Shown here: positions 21,320 to 34,189 of the stretch, piece by piece
Numbering within the stretch: the stretch's first letter is position 1
How the letters are laid out: each line of letters opens with the position of its first letter
Assembly: GCA_028571685.1 (NCBI GenBank)
Contig: CM053140.1
Location: 223,839,323-223,903,322, forward strand
DNA length: 64,000 bases
DNA from: Heterohyrax brucei
Taxonomy: Eukaryota > Chordata > Mammalia > Hyracoidea > Procaviidae
Reading direction: 5' to 3'
The notes under the pieces: model-generated
What the model was told of the DNA's origin: nothing
Database searches by the model: none
What the model saw: only the letters and a program-made list of their open reading frames with translations
Made by a program: the position numbers and the translations under genes

Positions 21320-22975
21320 AGGATAAGACCAGGAAGTTCATCAAAGTATACATTCAAGTGGCTAATAGATACATGAGAAAAAGCTTATTAGCCATTAAAG
21401 AAATGCAAATCAAAACAGTGAGATACCATCTCACCCCAACAAGGGTAGCATTAATCCAAAACAATCCACAAAATAATAAATGTTGCAGGGGTTGTGGAGA
21501 GATAAGAACACTTATGCATTGCTAGTGGAAATGTAAAATGGTCCTACCATTTTGGAAATCAACTTGGTAATTCCTCTAAAAGCTATAAGTAGAAGTACTA
21601 TATGATCCAGCAATCCTTATCCTTGGAATATATCCTATAGAAAATCCTTTACACAAATAGATACATGCACATCCATGTTCATTGCAGCATTGTTCACAAT
21701 AACAAAGATATGGAAACAACCTACATGCTCATCAACAGAAGAATGGTGTCTTAGTCATCTAGTGTCTCTATAACAGAATACCACAAGTAGACAGCTCTAA
21801 CAAAGAGAAATTTATTCTCTTACAGTACAGTAGTCTGCAAGTCCAAATTCAAGGCATCTGCTCCAAGAGAAGGCTTTTTCTCTGTCAGCTATGGAGGAAG
21901 GACATTGTGATGCATCAGTCAATTCCTTGTCTAGAAGTATCTCAGCACAGGAACCTCAGTCACTACTTTCTTGGTGGTATGAGTTTCCAAACTCTCTGCT
22001 TGTTTCTCTTTTCTTTTATCTCCTGTAGGATAAAAGGTGGTGCAAGCCACCCTCCTGGGAAACTCCATTAGATCAGGAAGGTGACTTTAGTAAAGGTGTT
22101 ACAGTTCCACCTTAATCATCTTAGCATAACCCAATCTTGCCCCGTGAACCACAAGCAGAGATTATGGTTTACAACACAGGAAAACACAAAATGGAGGACA
22201 ACCACACAGTAGAGGGAATCATGGAACAGCCATATTGAAACACATTTTTGGGAAAGATGATTCAATCCAGGACAAATTGATAAACAAATTACAGTATATT
22301 CACACAATGGAATACTACTCAATGATAAAGAACAATGATGAATCCATAAAACGTCTCATAACATAGATGAATCTTGCATTATGATGACTAAAATTAGATG
22401 CGAAAGGACAAATATTGCATGAGACCACTATTATAAGAACTCAGGAAAAGGTTTCAACACAGAAGAAAACATTCTTTGATGTTTATAAGAGTGGGGAAGG
22501 AGGGAGAGTGGAATTCGCTAACAAGAATGATCTTACGTAAAGGAAAGGATAACACACAATGCAGAGGAAGTCAGGACAAGTGGACTAAAGCAAAAGGTAA
22601 GAAGTTTCCTGAAAACAACCAAACACTTTGATGGACAGAGTAGTAGGATCAGAGGACTGGGGATCATTATTTCAGAGAATATCTGGGTCATTTGGTATAA
22701 CAAAGTTTATCAAAAATACATTGTACATGCTACTTTGGTCTTAAAAGCTAGTGATCAATCATTTAAGATGAATCTATTTGTTCCAAACCACCCAGAGCAA
22801 AGAAAATTAAGAACACCGAAGACACAAGGAAATATCAGCCCAAGAGACAGAAAAGGTCCACATAAACCAGAGACTCTATCAGTCTGCAACCAGAGAAACT
22901 AGATGGCGTCCAGCTAAGGGATCTTCTAATAAGACTGTTCTATCTTTGAACTTAAATAAAACAAGCTGTGTAAAT
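21320..22975 (+). mobile_element. L1 LINE 3' part, plus, split by MaLR LTR
   Basis: 5'-truncated L1. 21340-21746 encodes the end of ORF2 (gcaaatcaaaacagtgagat, ccatctcaccccaac, tggaaatgtaaaatggtcct, catgttcattgcagcattgt). After the LTR it resumes at 22275 (aattgataaacaaattacag, cacaatggaatactactcaa), followed by a long 3' UTR to an A-rich end with aaataaaac near 22957. The 3' UTR is homologous to 56223-56935. ORF2 is broken throughout. Confidence 0.88.
21747..22274 (-). mobile_element. MaLR LTR, minus, inside L1
   Basis: tgtcttagtcatctagtgtc ... gattcaatccaggaca, inverted relative to the plus LTRs here. Flanking aatgg and aattg match at four of five bases. Removing it rejoins the L1 coding sequence (gaagaatgg with ataaacaaatt), so boundaries are secure. 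Solo LTR, about 528 bp. Confidence 0.9.
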
Positions 22976-22985
22976 AATTTTGTTA

Positions 22986-24751
22986 TGTTATTATTATTTT
23001 ATTGTGGTTAAGTGCAAGTATACAATCCAAGTCAATTTTGCACGCCAGCCTATCTGCAGCTCCATCTGCCCTCCTTACCCAGTCACAGCACATTCCTACT
23101 TTTCACTCTGTGTTTCCAGCATCGTCTTAATGAGCCCCTGTCCTCTCCTCTCCACCCTCTTCTCTTCCATCCAGAAAGAATCCAGTAGGTCAGCTTCCTA
23201 TACCTATATAGAACCATAAAATACACACACCACGTGGTCACATTGTATCTCCAAATCCAGTCTGTTCTGGTTCTTTTGGTCTCATGTTGATACAGTCTCC
23301 CATTCATATAGGTCCTTCTGCCTCCTGGGCTATTTTTATCTCATGCCTTTATTGTTTCTCTTTAACATCTGTTCCAGATAAGCTGGGACCATTTGGTGTA
23401 CCTCAGATATCAGCTTGCTAGCTTTTAAGACACAGATGCCAATCAACAATATGTGGTGCTGAAGACCCCTAACAATAGGATAGTTACGCCAACTGGCCTT
23501 GATGTCTCCTGAAAACATGGCTCCCCAGAACCCTATTTCTGCTACTCTATCCTTTGAAATATTGGATTGAGTTTAGAAAATCTTTCTGTTTATGGTGTAG
23601 TCCAGTTATGTTGATCTGCTCTCTACTGCATGCTGTCACTGCTTTCACCTAACAAAATTCCTATCTGATCTACGAACAACCCTTTCCCTCCTTCCCCTCC
23701 TTTTGTAGCCATCAAAGAATCTTTTTTTCTGTACATAAGTCTATTTTTCAGTCCTTAGTACAGAGGTCTCATACAGTACTTGTCCTTTTGCCTCTGACTG
23801 ATTTCACTCAGCATAATGTTGAAACCAGGTTATGAGATGCTTCCTAAAAATCATCAATTTTCTTTATCAATGCATAATGTTCCATTCAGTGTATGCACCA
23901 TAGTTTGTTTATCCATTCGTCTGTTGAGGGGCACCTAGGTTGATTGCATCTTTTGCTATTGTGGACTCTGCTGCAATAAACATTAGCGTGCATATATCTG
24001 TTCCTGTGAACTCTGTAATTTCTGCAGGATATATTCCAAGCAGTGGGGTTGCTAGATCATAGAGTATTTCTATTTCCAGCTTTCTAAGGAAGCACCAGAT
24101 TGTTTTCCAAAGAAGGTGTACCATTTTGGATTCCCACCAGCAGTGTAAGAGAGTTCCAATTTCTCCATAACCTCTCCAGCATTTGTTGTTTTGTGTTTTC
24201 TGGATTATTACCAGCCTTGTTGGGTGAGATGTCTCACTACAGTTTTTATTGGGTATCTCTAACAGCTAATGATCGTGAGCATTTCCTCATGTGTCCTTTG
24301 GCTGCCTGTATGTCTTCTTTGCTGAACTGTCTGTCCATCTCCTTTGCTCATCACTCAGTTGGGTTATTTATCTTTTTTGTGTTCACATTTTGCAATACCT
24401 TGTAGCTTATGGAAATCAGACACTGATCCAACATGTAGCTACCAAATATTTTTTACTGGTCTGTAGGTACTCTTTTAGCTCTCTTGGTAAAGTCTTTGGA
24501 TGCATTGAAGTTTTTGATTCTTAGTAGTTCCCATTTGTCTACTTTCTTTTCTGTTCATACATTGTTGGTCAGATTTTGTAGTCTGTATAAGTTGTGTGTT
24601 GGGAATTCCATTGTTGACCCTATTTTTTTCTTGCATGATCTTTATTGCTTTAGGTTTGATATTAGGTCTTTGATCCAGTTTGAGTTAGTTTTTATGTAAA
24701 GTTTGAGTTATGGATCTTGTTTCAGTTCTTAGTAGATGGATATCCAATTTT
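22986..24751 (-). mobile_element. Outer L1, 3' part (3' UTR and ORF2 end), minus
   Basis: On the minus strand this is the last third of a long L1: the A-rich end at about 22986, a roughly 700-bp 3' UTR, then the ORF2 C-terminus. The open piece 23909-24124 carries LLWKTIWCFLRKLEIEI, PLLGIYPAE and CTLMFIAA, which are characteristic of L1 ORF2 ends. It stops at tatccaatttt (24751), where the inner L1 begins; the same element continues at 30116. Confidence 0.9.
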
Positions 24752-24989
24752 TTTGGTTTATTGTGATTAAATGAAATTAAATTTACATGCCACCCTTGCT
24801 ACTCTGTCCTTGCAATACTGGGTTAAGACTAGAAGAGTTTTCAGTTTATGGTGAAGTCCGGTTAAGTTGATCTTCTTTCTACTGTGTGCTGTCACTGTTT
24901 TCACCCAACCAAATTTCTATCAGCTGTCTAATTTATGACAACATCTCTCTCCCCTCCCTTCATTGAAGCCATTAAAGAGTCTTCTGCAC

Positions 24990-27900
24990 ATCAGTCTATT
25001 TTTAATTCTTTATAAGAGGGGTCTCATAAAATATTTGTCTTTTTGTGCCACTGACTAATTTCACTCAGCATAATGTCTCCCAATTAAATCCAGGTTATGA
25101 GATATTTCCTAAAATCATCATGGTTCTTTATCATCACAGTGTTCCATTGAGTATATGCACCAATGGTTTCTTTACCGATTCATCTGCTGATGGGCATCTG
25201 GGTTGATGTCGTCTTTTAGCTATTATGGACTGTGCTGCAAGAAGCATACACGTGCATGTATCTGTTCATATGATTGACCTTGATTCTGTAGGATATACTC
25301 TGAGCAATGGGACTACTGGATCAAATAGTATATCCATTTTCAGCTTTTTAAGGAAGCCCCAGATTGCTTTCCAAAGAGGTTGTACTATTTTGCAATCCCA
25401 CTAGCAGTGTAGGAAAGTTCTAGTCTCTCCACAGCCTCTCCATCATTTGTTCTTTTGTGTTTTTTGGATCACGGCCAACCTTGCAGGGGTGAGATAGTAT
25501 CTCATTGTAGTTTTGATGTGGATTTCTCTAAACCCTGTTGGTATAGTAGCAAGTGCTGTGTCTGCTAACCAAAAGATGAGCAGTTCAAATCTACCAGGTG
25601 CTCATCGGAAACCCTATGGGGCAGTTCTACTCTGACCTATAGGGTCACTATGAGTCAGAATTAACCCAGTGGCACCGGGTTTGGCATTTTTTGTTTGTTT
25701 CTTAATAGCTAATTATCATGAGCAATTCCTCATGTGTCTTTTGGCTGCTCGGATACCCTGTTTGGTGAAGTGTCTGTTTATCTCCTTTACTCACTGCAGT
25801 ACCTTGTGGATTATGGAGATCAGATGTCAGTCCAACATGTAGTTTCCTAATGCTTTTTCCCATTCTGTAGGTAGTCTTTTAATTCTTTTGATAAAGTCTT
25901 TGGATGAGCAAAAGTGCTTGATTCTTAGTAGTTCCCATTTATCTATTTTCTTGTCTGTTATTCATGCTTCGTTTGTCAGATTTTGAAGTCTGTCTAAGCT
26001 GTGTATTAAAGCTTCCACTGTCGACGGCACTTGGCTGGCTGTTGACCTTATTTTTTCTTGCAAGATGTTTATTGTTTTGGGTTTGGCCTTTAGGTCTTTT
26101 ATCCAGTTTGAGTTAGTTTTTGTGTAAGCTATGAGATAAAGGGTCTTGTTTCAATTTTTTTATAGATGAATATCCAATTTTGCCAACGTCATTTGTTAAA
26201 GAGATTGCTTTTACTCCAGTTTGTAACCTTGAAGCCTTTGGCTAATATCAGCACTTCATAAGAGGATAGTGCAATCTCTGGGGTCTCAACTCTGTTCCAT
26301 TGTCTATATGTCTCCTTTTGTGCCAGTTCCAGGCTATTTTGACTACTGTGGCAGTGTAATAGATTCTAAGGTCAGGTAGTGTGAGACCTCCCACTGTGTT
26401 CCTGTTCTTCAGTAGTGCTTTACTTATCCAGGGTTTTTTCCCTTTCCAAAGTTGGTGATTAGTTTACTCATCTTATGAAAAAAGTCACTGGAATCTGTAC
26501 TGGGATTGCATTTTATAGGTAGGTCACTTTGGGAAAAATAAATATTTTCACAATGTTAAGTCTTCCTACCATGAACAGGGTAGGTTTCTCCATTTATGTA
26601 AGTCTCTCTTGGTTTCTTGCAGTAAGTCTTGTAGTTCTCTTTGTATAGGTCTCTTGTTTCTCTAGTTAGATTTCTTTTTGATGATCTCTTTGTTGGTATA
26701 AAGGAATCCTACTGATTTACTTATACATCTTATATTCTGAGTCTTTGCTGAACTCTCCTATTAGTTTCAGTAGTTTACTTACGGATTCTTTAGGATTTTC
26801 TACAGATACAATCATATCATCTGCAAATATGGAGATTTTTACTTCTTTCCTGATGCAGATGTCCTTTATTTCTTTGTCTTCTTTAATTGCTTTGACCAAA
26901 ACTTCCAGTACATGTTGAATAGAAGTGGTGAGAGTGAGCATCCTTGTCTAATTCCCATTCTTAAGGGGAATTGTTTCCATCTCTCTTCATTCAGGATGAC
27001 GTAGGCTGTTAGCTTTGCATAGACGTCCCTTATTGGATTAAGGAATTTCCCTTGTATTTCTATTTTGTTAAGAGTTTTTGGCATGAATAGGTGGGGGACT
27101 TTGTCAAATGCCTTTTCTGCATCAATTGGCAAAATCAGGTGATTCCTATCTTTTGTGCTATTTATGTGGTTGATAACATTAACTGTTTTTCTGATGTTGA
27201 ACCAGTCTTGCTTCCCTGATATTGGTCCAACTTAGTCAAGATGAATCATTTTTTTTGATAGGTTGCTGAATTCTACTGGCAAAGATTATGTTGAAGTTTT
27301 TGCGCCTACATTCATAAGTGATATTGGTCAGTAATTTTTTTTTGTAGGATCCTTCCCTGGCTTTGGTATCAGTGTTATGCTGGGAGTATTCCATCCCTTT
27401 CTATGCTGTGACATAGTCTCAGTAGTATTGGAGTTAACTTTTTTCTATAAGTTTGGTAGAATTCTCTGGTGAAGACCTCTGGGCCAGGGCTTTTCATGGT
27501 TGGTAGTTTTTTGATGACTTTTCAATCTCTTCCTTTGTATTGGGTTTATTAAGTTGTTCTCCTTCTCCTTGTGATAATTTTAGTAGGTGATATGAATCTA
27601 GGAATTTGTCCATTTCCTCTAGGTTTTTAAATCTCTTAGAGTACAGTCTTTTTTAATATTCTGTTATGATACTTTTGATTTCAGTTGGGCCTGTTGTGAC
27701 ATCTCCATCTCATTTCTCATTCAGGTTATTGATTTCCTCTCCTGTTTTTCTTTTGTAAGTTTAGTCAATGTTGTTGCTCTTTAAAAAAAAAAAAACAGCT
27801 TTTGGTTTTGTTAAATTTTTCAACTGTTCTTCTATTCTCTTATTAATTTAGTTCTGCTCTTATTTTTATTATCTGTTTTCCTCTGGTGCCTCAGGCATTC

Positions 27901-28900
27901 CTCTGTTGCTCTCTTTCTGCTTGTTCAACCTATAGGCTTAATTCTTTGGTTTGGGTTTTCAGATGTATGCGTTTATAGTGATGCACTGACCTCTGAGCAC
28001 TGCTTTTGCTGTATCCCATAGGTTATGGTAGGATGTGTTTTCATTCTCATTTGATTCCATAAATGTATTTCATCCTTGATTTCCTCTATAATCTATGTTT
28101 TTTTGAGCAAGGTGTTGTTGGGTTTCCATAAGTTCAAATTTCTACTTACTATTTTCTGCTATTGATTTCAACTTTTATGACTTTGTGGTCCAAGAAGATG
28201 CTTTGCAATCATTCAATGGTTTAGATTTTGTTGAGATTTGCTTTATGTCCTAACATGTGGTCTATACTGGAAAATGTTCCATGTGCATTGGAGGAGACGG
28301 TGTACTTGTTTGTTAATGAGTAAAAAGTTCTGTATATGTCGCTGAGGTTTAGTTGGTTAATTGTGGCAATAAGATCTTCTGTGTCTTTACTGAGCTTTTT
28401 CTGCATGATCTGTCTATTACTGAAAATGGGATATCAAAGTCTCCAACTATTATTGTGGCGTGATCTATCACATTTTTCAATGTAGTCAGTGTTTCTTCAG
28501 TATATTTAGATGTTCTGGTATTGGATACATAAATGTTTACTATTGTTATGTCCTGAGTGTGTATTGAACTTTTAAGCAATAAATGGTGACTATCCTTGTC
28601 CATGATGGTGGATTTCACATTAAAATTTATTTTATCTGAGACTAGTATTGCCATTCTTGTTCTTTTTTTGTATGTTGCTGGTTTGGTATTGATTTTTCCA
28701 TCCTTTAATTTTCAGTTTGTTGATATCTTTGAGTTTGAGATGTGTCTCTTATAAGCAACATATAGATGGACCATGTGTTTTGATTCAGGATGTCACTTGC
28801 TGTCTCTTTATTGGAGTGTTCAGTCTGTTTATGTTCATTGTAATTATTGACAGATATGTGTTTAGTACTGTCATTTTGATGTATTTATTTTTGTGTTGGT
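24990..28900 (-). pseudogene. L1 ORF2 (endonuclease-reverse transcriptase), broken
   Basis: Minus-strand remnants in N-to-C order: endonuclease with MAILVSDKINF, QDITIVNIYVSNTRTSKY and ATIIVGDFDIPF (28654-28349), then DIYRTFYSLTNKYTV and IDHMLGHKANL (28406-28221); RT with [15 protein letters not shown] and [15 protein letters not shown] (27132-26866) and an intact catalytic FADDMIV (26717-26941 piece); then a degraded C-terminus. An intact ORF2 is about 1270 residues; here no open piece exceeds 101 codons. The normal role is target nicking and reverse transcription at the insertion site. Confidence 0.9.
25531..25700 (+). mobile_element. AfroSINE inside inner L1 ORF2
   Basis: aaccctgttggtatagtagc, body gtgctcatcggaaaccctat, tail gtcactatgagtcagaatta, with a T/G-rich end. 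L1 sequence resumes at ttcttaatagctaattatca. It postdates both L1 insertions. Confidence 0.9.
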
Positions 28901-29149
28901 ATTTTCTCTGTTGCTCTTAATATTCCATTGGCGGTCATTGTTCTTTAATTTTTCATTTTACTCTGTTGCATTTTGATTAACCTCTAGGAGGGTTCTATAT
29001 ATAATTCTTTTTTCCTTGACCTCTGATACTTTTAGAAAGACTTCTTTATATGAGAAGTTTTTTGATTGTTTACTTGGGGAGTTTTCCGGAGCATTGTGGG
29101 CTGTTTCTTTAAATGATTAGAGATGAATTGTTGCCTTTGGGCCATCTAG

Positions 29150-30075
29150 AGGCTGTTTAGTTTCTCTTGTGTAACCTCAACAGGAGCTGAGGGACAGTTC
29201 TGAGAGGGGACTTAGTCACCAGCTACCACTGAGTACTCTAGTGACTGGATCCAGATGGACTGTCTTGGGTGGCAGGCTCTGCCTCCTAGCTGGCAAAGAC
29301 AGCACCCTGCTTGTGCAGTCACTGGGAGGCTATCACCTGGCACTGTGAATTGGATCATTGAAGGGTTGATGAGATGCTGCTGGGCCACTCAGCAGTTAGT
29401 TCCTCAGGTAGTCAATCTTATTTTAAAAAGGTTATTTACTGCTAAGCAAGTAGCTGTCCAACAGCTGCCAACATAAGTCAGGCCCTCAAGAGTAGCAAGC
29501 CCCACCTTCTAGCTGACAATGAAAGCACCTCATGGGCTGACCCAAGTGCTATAATGTGGTTCAAAATAGGCCCCACCCATATCTGTAGGCACTGCTGTCC
29601 TACACATCTTCTCTGCTGGAGAAGCATTTTCCAGACAGGGGCTGTTGCTCCGTGTTAGAATTAGCTCCAGCTAATGCCTCCAGGTGGGTGACTCTGCCTC
29701 CCAGTTCACCAAGATGGTGTCCCACCTGAGCTGTCCTGCCTGCCATGAAACAGTAGATTCTATGGCACAGCTCAGAAAAGAGAGGGTGGAGGGGAAGTGG
29801 TGCCCTCAGTCAGCAGGTGGGCTCTCAGTATGTCACTGTCCCAAGCAAAGTATCTCTACTGCACTATGCGATGCTTAATTAAGCACTCAGTTCAGTGTAT
29901 TAGCCAGCTCATGCCCAGTCCCCACCTCCCGGATAACAAAGAAGGTGTCAGTACCTGCAGTCCTCCCAAATGGCGAGTGAGCAGAAGCCGGACTGAGCAT
30001 GCTGCTGCCTGATCTTTGACAGCAGTAATTACCCTTACTGGCGGCTGGTCTAATCTGACAACCCTATACCAGATC
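29150..30075 (-). promoter_or_regulatory. L1 5' UTR with repeated ~200-bp units (inner L1)
   Basis: GC-richer block at the 5' end of the inner L1. A landmark of the type ggcaggctctgcctcctagc recurs with variation near 29271, 29497, 29683 and 29920, a spacing of 186-237 bp, and a second landmark (ggggacttagtcaccagctac type) recurs between them. This resembles a tandem-monomer L1 promoter. The orientation of transcription would be minus. Unit boundaries are rough. Confidence 0.55.
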
Positions 30076-30115
30076 CTATGGCTTCCTGTGTGTCCACCTC
30101 TAGAAATCCAATTTT

Positions 30116-32870
30116 ACTGACACTGTTTGTTAAAGAGAAAGCTTATACCCCAGCTGATGACCTTTGGGCCTTTATTGAATATCAGCTGTCGACAAGAGGG
30201 TAATGATATTTCTGGGATCTCAATTCTGTTCCATTGGTCTATATGTCTGTTTTGACTAATGTGGTAGTGTAATAGGTTCTAAAGTCAGGTAGTGTAAGAC
30301 CACCGTCTGTGTTCCTCTTCTTTCATTTCCAAACAAAGTTAGTGATTTATTTCTCCATCTCATTAAAAAATGACTGGAGTTTGTAGTAGGATTGCATTGT
30401 ACATGTACATCGCTTTGAGTGAAATAGGCATTTTAACAGTGTTGAGTCTTCCTAGTCATGAGCAAGGTAGGTTTCTCCATTGATGTAAGACTCTTTTGGT
30501 TTCTTGCAGTAGGGTCTTGTAATTTTCTCCGTATAGGTCTCTTACATCTCTGGTTAGATTTTTCTAGTTATTTTATTTTTGTGGGGGCTATTGTTAATGA
30601 TATTGATTTTGTGATTTCTTTGTTGATGTAAAGGAATCCTACTGATTTATTTTTGTTTATCTTACATCCTGATACTTTGCTGAACTCTTTTGTTAGTTCC
30701 AGTAGTTTATTAATGGATGCTTTAGGGCTCTTTCTGTATATGATCACATCTGCAAGTAGGAAAATTTTTATTTATTTTTTTAGCCAATGTGGATGCCTTT
30801 TACTTCTGTTCTTATCTAATTACTCTAGCTAGAACCTCTAGCACAATGTTGAATAGAAATAGTGGGCATTCTGTATCTAGTTCCCATTCTCAGGGGGAAT
30901 TCTTTCAGTCTGTCTCCATTCAAGATGATGTAAGAGGGTAGCTTTGCATAGATGCCCCTTAGTGTATTAAGGAATTTCCCTTCTATTTCTATTTTGCTGA
31001 GTTCCTAACATGAAGGGGTGTTAGACTTTGTCAAATGTCTTTTCTGCATCAATTGACAAAATCAGGTAATTCTCATCCTTTGTGTTGTTTATGTGGTTGA
31101 GCACATTAATTGCTTCTCTGATGCTGAACCAGCCTTGCATAACTTGTTTCAATCCAGTTTGGTCATGATAAATTGTTATTTTGATACGTTGTTCAAATCT
31201 ATTAGCTAGAATTTTGGTGAAGATTTTTGCATCTAGGCTCATGAGCGATGTTGATCTTTAATTTCTTTTTTGTGAGATCTTCCTCTACCTTTGCTATCAT
31301 AGTTATGCTGGCTTCATAGGATGAATTTGAGAGTATTCTGTCCTTTTTGTGCTGTGAAATTGCATCAGTATCATTGGAATTGAGTCCTCTCTAAAAATCT
31401 AAAACTGTGGAATTCTCCAATGAAGCCACCTGGGCCAGGATTTCTTCTATTGGTAGTTTTTTTTACTCTTTCAGTCTCTTGGCACTGGGTTGGGTGATGA
31501 ATTTATTAAATTGTTTTATTTCTCCTTGTGATGATTTTGGTAGGTGATACGAGTCTAAAAAGGTGTCCTTTTCCCCTAGGATTTCAAATCTATTACAGTT
31601 CAGTGTTTTGTGGTATTCTGTTATGATATTTTTTATTTCAGTTGTGTCTGTTATGACATCTCTGTCTCATTTCTTATTCTTGTTGTTTCCTCTCCTGTTT
31701 TTCTTTTGTAAGATTAGCTAGTGGCTTATCAATTTTGTTGAAGTTTTCAGAAAACCAGCATTTGGTTTTGTTAATTCTTTCAATTGTTTTTCTATTCTGT
31801 AATGCATTTAGATGTGCTCTAATATTTATTATCTGTTTTCTTCTGATGCCCAAGGTGTTCTTTTGTTGCTTTCTTTCTGCTTGTTTACGTTGTAGGGTTA
31901 GTTCTTTCATTTGAGCCCTTTCTTCATTCCTGATGCGTGCATTTATAGTGATAAATTGACCTCTGAGCACTGCTTTGGCTGTATCCCTCAAGTTCTGGTA
32001 GGAAGTGTTTTCACTCTCATTTATTCCATATATTTCTTTATTGCATCTTTGATTTGTTCTATAACCCATGGATTTTTGAGCAAGGCGTTGTTCAGTTTCC
32101 ATGCATTCAAATTTCTACCTATGTTTTTACAACTTTTATGGCTTTATGGTTTGAGACGACGCTTTGAAATATTTCACTGGTTTAGATTTCATTGATGCTT
32201 GCTTTATTCTAGAGAGTGTTCCATGTGTATTGGAAAAGAAGGTGTTCTTAACTGTGGGTAAAAAGTTCTGTCAATGTCAATGAGGACTTGTGAGTTGATT
32301 ACTTTAACAAAATCTTCTGTATCTTCATGGAGCTTTTTTCTGGGTGATCTGTCCATTACTGGAAGTGGAGTGTTGAAGTCTCCTACTATTATTGTGGAGT
32401 GACCTATCTTATTTTTCAATGATGTCAGTATTTGATTGATGTATTTAGATGCTCTAGTATTGGGTGCATAGATATTTAATACTGTTATATCCTGTTTATG
32501 TATTGAAACTGTCAGCAATAAACAGTGATCATCCTTGTCCATGATGGTGCATTTTACAGAAAGTCTATTTTATCTGAGATTAGTATTGCCATTCCTTTTA
32601 TTCTTTGTATGTTGTTTGATTGATATACGTTTTCATCTTTTAATTTTTGGTTTGTTCATATCTTTGTGTCTAATGTGTGTTTGTTTTTGTAAGCAGTTTA
32701 TAGACTGATCTTGTTTTTTCATCCAAGCTGTTAATCTTTGCCTCTTTATTGGAGCATTTAATCCATTTACATTCATTGTAATTATTGATAGACATGCATT
32801 TAGTGCTATCATTTTGGTGCCTTTATTTTGGTTTTGTTGCTATTTTTTATTATTCTTTTTAATATTCTGT
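30116..32870 (-). pseudogene. Outer L1 ORF2, N-terminal and RT part, broken
   Basis: Minus-strand pieces: endonuclease MDKDDHCLLLTVSIHKQDI then TVLNIYAPNTRASKY and STIIVGDFNTPLPVMDRS (32542-32204), the linker region (32102-31674, with FITINARIRNEE and QKAERKQQ), and [37 protein letters not shown] and [11 protein letters not shown] (31242-31021). The order matches an L1 ORF2 that continues into 24751-23700. Broken by stops and frameshifts. Confidence 0.9.
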
Positions 32871-33299
32871 CATGGGTTGTTTTTCTTTATGGGTTTACTT
32901 TCCATCTTTTTCAGTGTTTGTTTTGTGTTTGTTGAAACCGCTGTATTATGTTTCTTGTTTTGATATGTAGCATTGTCAGTTTGCTTTGTGGCTATCCTCT
33001 TGATCCCCCTTAATGTTTTAAATTTACACCAATCTTTACCTTCTCCATATGGTCTTAATTTTCTCCCCATCTGAGAGGGTTAAGCTTGCTGTAATATATT
33101 CCTCTTTATAGTATGACGATGTCATAGTTTTTGTTTTAAAATCACTGGTTCCCTATTTTTAATATTTTAGCTTTGATTAAGCTTAGTGGCTTCCCTAACT
33201 GAGTAGGAATCTGGATGCTGTGTCCTTAGGTATACACTCTATCTTATTGTTTTTCTAAACAAAGAGCTTCTTAAAGAATTTCTTGCAGTTTTGGTTTTT

Positions 33300-34050
33300 T
33301 TTTTTTCCAAAGTCTCCAAGCTTCTGTTTATCTGAAAATGTCTTCATTTTACCATCATAACTGAGAGACCATTTTGCAGAATATGTAATTCTTGGTTGGA
33401 AGTTTTTCTCTTCCAAGGCTTTGTCTGTATAATCTCACTATCTTCTTGCCAACATGGTTTCTGCCAAGAAGTCAGAGGAAAGCCTACAGTGCTCTTTGTA
33501 CATTAGTTTTACTTTAAACCTAACTGCCTTTAAGAGTCTCTCTGTATGTTTCATTTTATTAAGCCTGATTAAAATATGTCTTGGTGTCTTTCTTTTGGAG
33601 TCTAGTTTTTGTGGTGTTTGATAAGTATCTTGAATGTTTATATTCTCTTCTTTCATGATTTCAGGGACTTTTCTGTCAGGAACTCTTTAATGATTCTCTC
33701 TGTATTTTCTGCCTTCTCTCCCTGTTCAGGAACTCCAATTATTCGTGGATTATTCCTCTTGATGGAGTCCCACATGCTTATTAATATTTGTTCATTCTTT
33801 TTTTATTTCTTTCATCTGATTACTCCTTATGAATGCTGGTGTCAGTTGCTTTGTCTTCACGCTCACCAACTCTACATTCCAATCCATCCATCCTGCTCTT
33901 TTGCTTTGCATTAAATTGTCTAATTCTTTAATTTATTATTGATCTGCTGGATTTCAAATCATTGATGTTCTAGCAGGTCATATAACTTCGATTTTTGTAC
34001 TACTGAATTTTGTTTAATCTCTAGAAGGGCTCTTTACATAATTCTTTTGT
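33300..34050 (-). pseudogene. Outer L1 ORF1 (RNA-binding protein), broken
   Basis: The clearest part, 33656-33438 minus, carries PRHILIRLNKMKHTERLLKA, YKEHCRLSSDFLAETMLARR, the conserved C-terminal domain of L1 ORF1p (PRH...; LSADFS.ETL.ARR-type). The normal role is a trimeric coiled-coil RNA chaperone. Upstream (33660-34050) are the RRM and coiled-coil parts in degraded form; tccaattattcgtggattat is the reverse of the conserved RRM region. Confidence 0.85.
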
Positions 34051-34189
34051 ATTCTACCTCTGACAATTTCAAAAAGGCTTCTTCATCTGGGAATATTTTT
34101 GATTCTATGTTTTGGGTTTTCCAGAGCTGTGGTGGTCTGCTTGTTTAAATGGTTAGACATTGATTGTTATCTTTATATCATCAAGAAGT

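Larger units (their letters stand above)
24752..30115 (-). mobile_element. Inner L1 nested in outer L1, minus, near full length
   Basis: Flanked by atccaatttt at 24742-24751 and 30116-30125, a 10-bp TSD within the outer L1. It runs from an antisense A-rich end (24752) with an internally shortened 3' UTR, through ORF2 (about 24990-28900), to a 5' UTR ending near 30115. ORF1 is missing: only about 50 bp separate the ORF2 start from 5' UTR-like sequence, while the outer L1 has about 1.1 kb there. A plus-strand AfroSINE sits at 25531-25700. Inactive. Confidence 0.88.

Noticed and set aside
21320-24751. Opposed L1 3' ends read as one inverted-repeat structure
   Set aside because: The two 3' UTRs are of different subfamilies and do not pair over length; they are independent neighbouring insertions.
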